A DNA stretch of 64,000 bases from Theocolax elegans (taxonomy: Eukaryota > Arthropoda > Insecta > Hymenoptera > Cerocephalidae), in NCBI GenBank assembly GCA_026168455.1, contig CM047429.1, positions 57,975,623 through 58,039,622 of the forward strand. The letters run 5' to 3'. The number at the start of each line of letters is the position of its first letter. Position 1 is the first letter of the stretch. Below, in pieces: positions 27,901 to 39,900 of the stretch. The translations under genes and the position numbers were made by a program. A model generated the notes under the pieces. It was not told the DNA's origin. It saw nothing but the letters and a program-made list of their open reading frames with translations, and did no database searches.

Positions 27901-30900
27901 TAAAGAAATGTTTCCCCACTTTAAAGTTACTTGTGCGGTAGGACTTACTTGTCCGGCTAGATTAAACAACGTAGAGAAAATTATATTTGCGAGAGACCGA
28001 AATGCATCAACTGAGAGTTTTACGACAGCTAGAGCCATCTTAATCAAATATTGGTAGTAGGGAATTCACACTTTCAAGTATACTAGTTATACTTCATGTG
28101 GTGATGGTTTCACTACTTTTATTTATTTTGAGTTTTATTTAAGTAAGCTTAAAGTTAGCTTAAACTTTAGTTATAAGTCTAGTATTATGTAGTCTTAAGT
28201 AGTTTTAAGTATGCCAGACCTACGCACAGATAAACATGTTTTATCTCTGTAGGAGTTACGGCATTGCCAAATGTTTGTAATTTTTTTCTGGTTTAATAAA
28301 TATCTAAATATCTAAATATTAAATTTTGGTTAAAATTTCTTAATTTTTTTATTTTCTTCATAACTTTGCTCTAAATTGAGCAAATTAAGCTTCTTTTTTT
28401 CAAACCATGTCTATACTTGAACTCAACTATCTTTTAGTTCTGGGTTTGATGTCGAATAACTTTCGTAAAAGTGGTCATTGGCAAGTAATAACTTGGCTTT
28501 CTTCATATTTTTATATTATATACAAAAGACATGACAAGGTTAGGATAAAATCCGTTTCCCGGAGTTCAAGTACTTCCCTTATTAGATTAGCCTTTTCCTA
28601 CAAATATAAACTTAAATTTTATTATATTAAAATAAATATATCAAAAAATTTTACAATATTAAAAAAATTTAGAATTAAAAAAAAAATGGTTATTGCAAAA
28701 AGTGACTCTTCAAATGATCAGGACAAATTATACATTTCGGGAGTAAAAGGCGATTATTCCCTTGGAGGAATACCTGCGCTGGCTAAAGCTCAGGCAGCAA
28801 CTTTCGTCGCGGGAATAAATGCCTATTTTACTCCCATTATACATAAAATAACTATTATTTGTCAATCGTATATTTATTCAATAATTTTGTCAATAAAATA
28901 TGAATTCCGTTTGTCTTGTCAGATATCAGAACTTAATTTTTTTTGTACGTCTGTAACAGTGCAGTAAAAATCGAAACCGCTAATTTATGATTGATGTAGT
29001 ATAATGGATTTAGACTTTTTTCCATGCCACCCAGTTTGCTTAGAGTATTGCCACTGAAAGGAAATTTCATTAAATTCAGTAATAGATTGAACTGCGCATC
29101 AAGTTATCCGTACTATGTAGTCAAAATCTATCAATATACGTATATTGTAGAGGTATAGAATACCTACGCAATGATTAGATCAAACTATCAATAACATTAC
29201 AAAAAATATGAGTACAAGAAAACGTAAATACATGTAGTTGGTATAGATGCAATACCAATTAACTACGTACATCCGTAAAAGGTTAAAGGTTGTTGAGGTC
29301 ATCTCGAACGCAGATCCCAGATAGACGATGAAAGAGACCAAGTCGAACGGAAGGATCTAGAAAAGGATATATAGAACTCAAGTGAGAAAAGGGGGCGGGG
29401 AAAATCGAAAGGCTTATACGGGGAGGAGGGAGGAGGGGGTGGGGGAGGGAGGGGTGTGATCGTGAGCTTTCCGTTTCGCTCGCACTCTCTCTCCAACTTT
29501 CATTCTATCGACCTTGACCTTGCGTATATGTTGATTCACAGCTGAAACGCGCGTATGTCGCAGCTGACTGCACCAGGGGTCGCTCGCTTTTTCAAGGCCG
29601 CAGACACGACAACAAACACAGAAAAGGGGAAGGGGGGACGCAGGAAGCCGATGCCTATGACGTGATTGCGTGGTGCGGAAGATCGACCGACTTGTACTTT
29701 TTCTTTACTCTCGCACCCCCTCGTTATTACACGGATATCCGTGGATACTTTTTTAGACGATTTGGATTTTTCGAAAGGTATTTATCGTTTGATAGGGTTG
29801 AAGGACTTTTCTTTTCGTGATATGCCTCCTTGATTAACATGTAAATTGCTCTGGAGGTATTTTTTTTTTCTTATATACTTTTCTTTCACGCGGGAAATCC
29901 GAGGTTTTCTTGTATTGTAAGGGTATATCCGAAACATTTTTTACCTTGGATTTGAAGTTTTTATCGCTTATCTTGATGTAATACTTTAATGTCCTATAAA
30001 GCATTTGGAGAAGATTGCGGTGTACAATTATTGTTACACGTGGTTTTTCTTTTATCAGAATAATACATTTCAGACGATTAATCACTGCTTCTAGAGAATG
30101 CAGTGTTTCAATAAACATCAAAATATTGACTAGGAGATAAACCAAATTTCACATTGACTATTTATTCATAGTTTAAAATTCTAATGAAAATATAAATGTT
30201 ATTTAATAATAATCATTTCATTCATATAATTTCAATGAATTGTGTTTACCATCTTCTTCGTAAGTACGCGTATAAAATTTTAAATTATACAAGTAATCTA
30301 TTACCCGTGCAATAAAAACAAAGTGGATCGATTAATAAAAATAATTATACACGTTTTTGCATAAAATTTATAGTCGGTAAAAATATTTAATCCGAATTTT
30401 TGTTTAAAATGTACATTTGTAGTCACGAAAATTTCAAATTAGTTGATTTGAATTTTTAATTGGTATCGATTGCCATACCTTTCAAATATTATATAAATTT
30501 TTTCCCGAATTCTTTCAACAGTTTTTTTTGGCATACGTAGGTATACACATTTAAAATGTCGCACAATTGAAATCATATATTGTATAACTTAGCAGGTGTA
30601 TACACAGCACAGAGATCGAAATGTAAATAAGATCATTTACAAATCAAAACGAGTAATCTATGTGTGAATGAAAATTCATGAATGAGGTCTCTAGTGGTGT
30701 GTAAAGTACGTACAACGACTTATATACGCGAAGATTATTCAAACAAACATAATTAATTCGTGATTAATTGTTTTTTTTAACCGCGTGATTTGTTGAACTT
30801 AAGTGTATGTGTGTGTATCATCTACGATATATAATTTTAAAAAATTTATTACTTTTACCTATATATTATACCTACATGCAATTTTTTAATTTTAACGCTA

Positions 30901-30922
30901 ATTCGTTTTAACTAGAGAGAGA

Positions 30923-30971
<49 letters not shown>

Positions 30972-33900
30972 TGAGAGAAGGGTGAGGGTGAGGGGGAGGT
31001 GTATGGTACAGAGGAAGAAAAAAAATAACTGTAAATCATTTAGCGCTGATAGGAACGTAGAGTAATTGAAATTTATGACGTAATTTTTTACACTTTTATG
31101 ATGAATATAAATTATTATTTAACAAAAAAATAAATGTCTTTGTATATACATAGTTCCGTATTGCACGTTGCTTCAGCTAATAAAGTATAGTTAAAGATTT
31201 ATGATGCAATTGGATTTTTATGTTTTAAGAAAAATAAAGAAATATATAAGAAAAGTATGGGTTGAATATTTTTATTTTGCACACACGATAAACTTTGTTA
31301 AGATCAAGATAATATTACATAATATTTGACCTAAGCCCTTGTAAAATTGATTTGAAACCTTTGGTGACGTCAAACGTTTTCAGCACGTGAACCGGTTACA
31401 TGTACGAAATAACGAATCTACGTAGGACGAACGGTGCATCGTTAATTGAGTTGATTTGATAAAATCGAATTTTCACCCTATACGATTAATTACATTAATT
31501 ATCTTACTAAATTTTATGTGCTTACATTACGCTTACTCAATGTTTTTAACGCGTAACAAAACAATCCATACTTTTCAAGAAAATAGAAAATCTATTGTTC
31601 ACTAAAGATTATTTCAATATATAAAATTTATCGGCCTTTGCGAACCAATATGCTTTATTAAGCGAGGCTTATAATACTCTTCGTCACTATGGTTGGCGAA
31701 AGTCCTAGAGTAAGCCTTTCCAAAAATTTAAAAAGAAACTATTTGGCGTTTCGACCACTGCTCTATAGCTTTCGTCTTCTCAATAAGGAGCTGTAGGCCT
31801 TCCTTAGACACCCGTCGCAGATGGAATGCAACGTCAAATGGATGTTAGAGCGGCTATACTTATGCCTTGTAGTCGACTGTTTCTCTAGCGGGTAGACTGA
31901 ACAGTAGGATCCCCCTGGTGGTAAGAACTTCCACCAACCAGAGCACGACGTGTTTTCACCCGAAGTCACGAGTTTTAAGTAAATAGAAAATTTATCGTTC
32001 GCTAAAGATTATTTCGATATATAAAATTTATCACTAGGGGGATCCGACTGTTTTCTCTACCCATTAGAAAAAGGCATAAGTATATCCGCATTAACATCCA
32101 TTATCACGGTCGTCTAAGGAAGGCTTACAGCTCCTTACTGAGAAGACGAAAGCTATAGAGCAGTGGTCGAAACGCCAAATAGTTTCTTTTTAAATTTTTG
32201 GAAAGGCTTACTCTAGGACTTTCGCCAACCATAGTGACGAAGAGTATTATAAGCCTCGCTTAATAAAGAATATTGGTTCGCTAAGCCCGATAAATTTTAT
32301 GTATTGAAAAAATCCAAACGTATGTTTCTGATTGACTATGGATATTAATAAAAAAATATATACAAATATATGAATTATTTTATTAATCGTTTTTGTTAAA
32401 AGCATATACTTATTTTACCTATGTAATTCAAAACAATGTTTGATGAATATTAAACGATAAATTTAATTCGTTAAGACAAATTTATAAATTAAAAATGACT
32501 GTACGAGTGTTGGTCGTTAAAAAGGTATGTTACATGGTTTCACTATGTTATTATTACGATAACTAAACTGTAATTAAATATAATATATGTGCTAAAGTTG
32601 AAAAAAAATATTACGCACAGAAAGGCGAAACTTGAAATGCATTAAAATAAAGTAAAAATTAAGGATTGCATCTTTTATGATTCGAGAGACCTTATAGAGT
32701 AAGTAACGCCTCGAATCCTTCGATATGCACCGTAAGAGTGAATCCTAATCGACGTTGATTAACGACATGATCATCCTTCATTCTCTTGTCGCGGATCGAT
32801 CGGCGCGCCCATTCGTTCTCAAAACACTCAATCATTGTCGTGACGACGAAATTTCACGGTAAACGTTTAAAAAAGGAACAATTTCAACGGACGCTCCCCG
32901 TTTAGGATCTCTCATATACATAGGTTTCTTACCATTCTATGGATAGTATAGAGAGACGTAAGATGTTATGATGTCAAATATAAAATTTGCTTGTTCGTGT
33001 AATTTTTCTCCAAAGTCCAGAATAGTAACACCAATTTGAAATCAGTTTGAATTTTTTACGATGTTGGATAGTAATTTTCTGCTGACGGAAACGCTTCGAG
33101 TTTGCGTTTTTTTAAACAATTCTATCATTGGCACTACAAATTTTATCCAAAACATTTATATACTTCACAGAAAACTTTACATTCCGTGTATGCATATTTT
33201 TCCGTAATTTTTACTAGACACTGAAAAAAGCTCGACAACAGTGCTGTCAATATTGAAATAGATGTTCTTTAGGTCAAGGGGTACCCAAGCAACATTCTAG
33301 TGATTCTTATATGCTCCAAAAAATGGACATGAGGCACCACATGCGCAAGAAAATATTATACATCAGTTATTAAAACCAATCTTGAATTTTAAATCGGTTT
33401 CCGTTACACTTATTAATTGCACATAAAACACAATATGTGCGCTAAAACTAAGGTGCATTATAGATATACTTCCAAAAAAAACAATCGCAATATACTCGAT
33501 GACATTAATTTGTCAATAATTTCTAAAGATACTATATCGGCAATACATCAATTATACATCGTTCAATATTTTTTTCAAATATTGAGATGATAATTTTGAT
33601 GTTCTTATGGCAAGTCTCACTTATTTAGTTCTTGTATATACAAAACTCTTAAATACTTGAAAACGAACCACCTGAAACGAGTTCTATATAGAAACGTGTG
33701 CTTGATCGCAAATTTAAAAAGCTCGCGCACGTATTTGAACGAGGTAGAGTTTCCTGAAATGAAAAGAAGTTGATATGTAAGTAACGACCCCGATTTTCGT
33801 AGACCCACAATCCAATTAGTCTAATTGGACAAAGTGGGTGAAGTAGCCGAGCCCAATTCACCTGGTGGTATATTAATATACGTATATACCTATATATCGA

Positions 33901-36900
33901 CTCTCGTGGATCTCGGGCACGCGTAACTGATACCCGATTTATTTATCTACTTGACACTCGTGCACTTGTTTCTTTTTTTCAACCCTTTTCGAGCGAGCTA
34001 TCGCGATTTTTCGTCCACCATGTAAATATTTGCGTGACGCTTCGGTCATTTGCATTTTTTACGTTGAAATAATATGTAAAAAGGTAAGATACACACGAAA
34101 AAGATCATGCAGCGATTTGAAAAAATTCACGTTTAATTTTCATGATCGAATCGAGCAACTTTTACATCGGTGTAACGTAAAAATACGATTAATAATGATA
34201 TACGACGCAAATGTACGCAATCGTAATTAAAAAAGACGAAATAAACGAAAATACGTTGGGTTAGCTAATTGAAAACATTATTTACTAGACGATTGCGAAG
34301 TATTCCGTAGATTATTCACGCGATAAGACGAGATTCGAAATGCATGAAAGTAAACAAGTAATTTACACGATTCTAGAACGTAAAATCGAAGTGTCCGTCG
34401 ATCTGCATTGTGGTGACGCTTCGTGTATACCTCACGTGCGCCAACTTGGAGTGTATTACGTTGGCTCGACACGTAGGCTCTATAAACTGTACCACATCCC
34501 ACTGGCTAGCTAAACACAAACTTAGACCAGGCACGTATGCGACGACGTGCAAACTTCATTACGAGTTCTTTTATATATATACATACTATCCGTATTTATA
34601 CGTCTATGTAAACTTGTGTCCTTTTTTAAATGGTTTAATTTGCTTCGAGATTTGTCGTTTATCAGAGTTAAACATTATCACTATTCATAAATATATATTA
34701 CTTAGGAACAACATGTAATACAACTTTTGTTTTTAGTTGTAAATATATAATTATTACAAGAAAGATTGATAAGTGGTATTTTTATTATACTAAACGAAAC
34801 AAATGTATTTTATAATCGAAAATTTTCTATAAAAAAAAAATAATTACAGTTCGAAGAAAATTGATACATACATGTGGAGAAAGTTTACATTGTGTTGTCA
34901 GAAATTGGATGTAAGTGGAGTAGGTGTGGGTATAGTCAGACGGCGATTTTCATGTCTGAAATCTCAACTCGTTCGTGTTCTTATGATAAGTTTGTAAATT
35001 ACGTCGATCGAAAGCTCTTTTCATGCTCTAAAAAATTATACTAGCATTTTCTAGGTTAATTGTTTCTATGTAGAAGAGTACTTTTCTTCTTCTTTTTTTT
35101 TGTTTAATCCAATAATGTACATTTACTTTTTTTTATGGTAAACGTCATTTTTTCAACTAAATTATTGTGTAAATAAAGATAAATTTTAACAAATATTACA
35201 GATATAACAAATACACTGATTTTCGAATGTAATATTGACATCGCTGCACCGATTAGTCGGTACCAGAAACGTTACTAGAATGTCGTGAACTTTTCTCGTT
35301 ATAACAGTTTTGACAAAATCATTAAACTCACGACACTCAGATAAATGAATTATAAATACAAAGATTACACGATGATATTCATACACATGAATGTGCAAAA
35401 TTAAGCTGATAATAGAGTGTACGTAAATAACGTATTAAACCAATTAAATAAAATCATCATTTTACATAAAATCATAAAAATCTATTTAGTAGGTATATCA
35501 TTAATGAAAATATGTTGGGTTAAAAATTCACAGGATCATAGATATAGCGGTGCATTAATGCAGCCCGCGTCAAAAAGAAATTCCCCGCGATCGTGGAGCC
35601 AGTTTGGCCTTGAATTCATCGAAAATCGCGGCTCGAGAAGGTGGCGTAAAACACGAATCGAAGGGTGGGGAAAGACGTTTTAGAACACAGTAGACGACTC
35701 TTTCGAGAGGAGGAGGGTTGGAGGGGTTGGTGTAAAGTCAAAGTAAGAGGGGCTGGTCATAGCCACGTCCCAAGGATCCGTCCCGCGGGGGTGAAAGCTC
35801 GTGGCCCCTTTTCCGGGTAGGTTACACTCTCTCTCTCTCTCTCCTTTACTCTCTCCCCCACGCCCCCTCGACCCCCTTTCGCGCGATAGTAACGTCGCGG
35901 CGCGATGCTCGACTTTAGAGCTGTAGTCGATCGAGGACCACCGCGGCGTCCTAACGCGCGCGCACATACATACACACATACACACACACGCAAGTACACT
36001 AACTCCCCCCTTTTCCAATTATAACAATAAGGCGCGGCTGGCCGTGCCGATTTCTCTTTCATTTTTTGGTTCAATTACTTGTATTATTAAGATCGATCGT
36101 TTCACGATGATTTATACACTATCTTTGTACTCAGAGTGGATGAGATTTTAAAATCGTACACCTGATCGGTAATTACCTGAAGATCGGGCAGGTATTACTA
36201 GTCGACCAATTCAAGAATGTTATTTATTGCCAGCGTAATCCTTGAAGACGAGGACTAACGGTTCTTTTATCGGGAGAGGTGACGACAGAGGTATGAATCT
36301 GTTGCGTTTCTCTAATACAAATAGTTTAATCATTTGGTCAGTGGTTATCGTTTCACTTTACAATCTTCTAACGCATACTAGTTTTACCTTCTGGTAACAC
36401 TCCAGAATATCGTATCAGCAATGATTATTTACATATTTTTATCGTCAAGTTAAATATAAATTATAAATAATACATTTTACTAAATATTATGGCAAAGTTT
36501 GTATTGGTAAAGCATTTTGATTGGTATAATATGTAAAATGTAATTATTTCTTTATTTTTATTGTAGCTAAAGTCCGCATACGGAATAGGATAGTGCTTGC
36601 ATTGAAATCACTGCAGTAACTATCTATTCCTTGGATTTTATTCCGATTAACATTGTTCTATAAATATATATTTAATTGATCCTAATAAAATATTTTGTTG
36701 AACGTTCGTATGTTATGTCTATGGATAAAAGATATTTTGATATATTTATAATATTTATAGACTTTTTTAATTATTAAAATTATTCAAGAAGCCTATAATT
36801 TACAGAATTTTATATTTGAACAATGTATTATCATTTGATTTGTTTACATATTTTATATATTCTTGTATATTTGTATTGTAATGGCTGATTTTATTACGTA

Positions 36901-39900
36901 AATTTCTGCAATCTAACAGAACATTGGTATATCGTTTTTTAAGGCATTCTAATTTGTTAAAAATGTTTCTAGTTATTCAGATTTTTTAGTATAAAAATAC
37001 ATAAATTTGTGAAATTATCTACTATAGTAAAATAGTATGCGATAAACAAAAAATGACCAAACGATTAAACTGTAAATAAAAGAAAAAGTTATCGAAAAGG
37101 ATAGATCGTGTAAGAATGATAAAATGAATGTCAGAAGTGAACGGCTCGATGACCAAACGTTCGACCATAAAATCAAGGAGCTTCAGCATAGAGAAAATAA
37201 AATCAGGACGTTCAAGGGGAACGGAGGGTTAAGGCTGCATTTAAGCCTCAACCATTGAGTCGCCGGCGAGCTCGTCGTGCCGCTCGGACTCGGAGGCCCG
37301 ATTCGACTTGGATCATCATCCAGGAATTATAAGGCGGCGTCGATCATCTCTTCTGGTCCCACCTCTGGTCCATCGACGACGCAGGAGCTCGACGAGTATA
37401 CGCTCGTTTACCCCCGAAGAGGAGGAAGAAGAGGGCGAGCCCGCGGACGTTTACGAAGAAGAAGAGGAAGAGGAAGAGGAGGAAGAGGAGGAGGAGGAGG
37501 AGGAGGACGAGAAGGACGATCGACGCTGGGACAGAGAGGCATTCGTCGTGTTGATGAGCGACTCGTTCGAAGTTATTTCCCTACCTGCTGACATGATGCA
37601 GGTATCGATTTCGCGACATGAAGATTTCGATATCTTTAATTATTTTTCATTGGTTAAATCCTCATCTTTGCATTGGTCGAAAGGGAAATTATATCTTGCG
37701 ACTAACTAACGTCATTTATTTTTTACATTTTAAATTGCATATTGATTTACTGAAACTGACATTTATTATACGCATCCAATGTACCGTAGTCATGACAGAA
37801 GGGGGATCAATACCGTATTTTAATATTTAAATTATATTCTTGATGATTTTTTGTTATTATTATTTTTCTACGACAGATATTTTACTATTTCCAATCGATA
37901 CCAAAATATCAAAAAATCACCTGGTATATTTAAATAAGTTCATATATGATAAACATATTTCTATATTGTTGGTTTCTTATAGTTCATTAAACAAACTCAT
38001 TTATAAATCATATTTTAATCTCCCGATAATTAAATATGAATTATTAATTTTTAATCTATTTTTTTTAAATACCACATGCATGAATAATTTAAATAAAGCA
38101 GCTTACATGCTCGAATATCAATCAGTATACCGACGATTAAGGGGATCGATAAAATCTCCATTTAAAATTATTTCTTTCCGAGCACATCTATAACAATTAA
38201 ATGAAAATATTAAAATTTACGAAGAAAAAAAAAATGATCCTTATACACTATCTCAAGGAAAAATGAAAAGAAAAAATAGTATGCATCTCCGGTAGAAAAT
38301 AAATATAAATCAATTCCACCATTCATCAAAGTAGCGTAAAAGTATCTTCAACCCAGTTCGTATTTACGAACAGGCTGGCGAACGAGTATCTTATTCGTAT
38401 GTATATAGATATACACATATACACACACATATATATATATATATACAAACCACAAGAATGAATTACGGGTTTCCGTTAGGTTAGTTCTCTTAGGCGGGTA
38501 GGAAGTAAAAAAAAGGAGAAAGAAAGAACGAAAAGGTATAGTATAGAGTGAACCGGCCCACGGAATTCCAATTCCACTTCCGCGTAGGACATAAGTCTTT
38601 TGGGAACTAGGCTACCGAACGAGGATAAGTGGAACATGAGGGTAGAAACCCCCGTATATAATCTAGGCTAGACTTCGCATCCAAATCACCGTTTGCCTCT
38701 CGGCTACGAGACGCACTCGACCTCGAAATTCAAGTCACAGATTTCGCTTTGTGTTTACACTCGCATATGCATCTATACAGACGTGCACCTGTCTGTGTAA
38801 CCCCTATCCTATTGTTTCACCGAGAATATGTTGCTTCGAACGTATCTCTTGCGTGTTCCCTACGTATATGTAGACTCTCGATTCATTTTTAATTTCAAAG
38901 ACGTAGTTCACACCGTGTACTGGGATGTTTATTCGATATATAAATTTATTCATTTCGAACTCGATGTTGTAACGTTGCTATAATTTTCGAATAATTAAGC
39001 GATATTTGGATTTCAAGTATTATCATTTATTAGAAAATGTGTGTAGAATTTTGTATCAAAAGTGAGAAGCAGGCTGAAATTTTACCGTGCTCGATAGTAA
39101 TTTTTTCCAGACGAGAGCACTTCGAGCACGTGTTTTCTTTCGGAACGTTTATCGTATTAGCATTACATTTTTTATCCAAGATATTCAGATATTTATTAGA
39201 AAACTATTTACTTCATGCACTTTTTGAAATGTCAGTTTAAAATATTTGCGATATTGTTGAATAATATTCTTGTTTTCTTAGTGTTACGATATATTATCAA
39301 AGGAATTATAAAAAAAATAATTGTAGAAAAGAAGAAAAAAAACATTTTATGACATATATCTGTAATATGACACGAATACTTTATTTTAAAATAAGTATCG
39401 TTTTATTAATTTATTGCGCAACAATTGAATAAGTTTCAAATTCAATAAAATTATATACGTTTGAAAAATTATTATACGTAGAGTTTCTGCATGATCATCC
39501 ACATAGGATAAGTGTACTTCAAACAAAATGCATATATAACGAAACAGAGGTTATCAATTGTTTGCTAATTTTCCAAATGTACCTAATATATTTATATAAA
39601 TAACGCGCTGTTGCGTTTTAAGAGGATAATGATCTAGAAATATGTGAAATTGGTAGATTATCCGTTGTACAAAGATGTGTTGTGTCTGTTACAGCCGGCA
39701 AGTTACGGGAAGAAGAGCAATACGTGGTACACGTCGAGCGGCCCCGGGGGCGGCGGTGGCGCGAGCCGTGGCGGGGGCGGCGGGGCCGCAGGCGGCGCGT
39801 TACCTGGGGGCGGCGGTATGGGGGGTTGGCAAAGTCGCAGCACCCCTGCCGTCGCCAGCCTTAGCAGGAAGGCTTCCATCACCGACGAGGCACCGCCGCC

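Larger units (their letters stand above)
26461..28580. mobile_element. 2.1-kb element with long terminal inverted repeats
   Basis: The left arm (about 26461-26790) and the right arm (about 28330-28580) are inverted copies. The ends read AAGGGAAGTACTTGA on both sides, followed by CTCCGGG, ACGGATTTTATCCTAAC and other shared blocks. The left arm carries about 75 extra bases that the right arm lacks. The interior (about 1.5 kb) holds a reverse-transcriptase-like tail and an unknown 250-residue ORF. I see no clear target-site duplication. The superfamily is not recognised. Confidence 0.75.

Noticed and set aside
37277..37591. Arg/Gly-rich frame overlapping the acidic exon
   Set aside because: It is the shifted reading of the GAG/GAA run and does not match the phase of exons 3 and 4.
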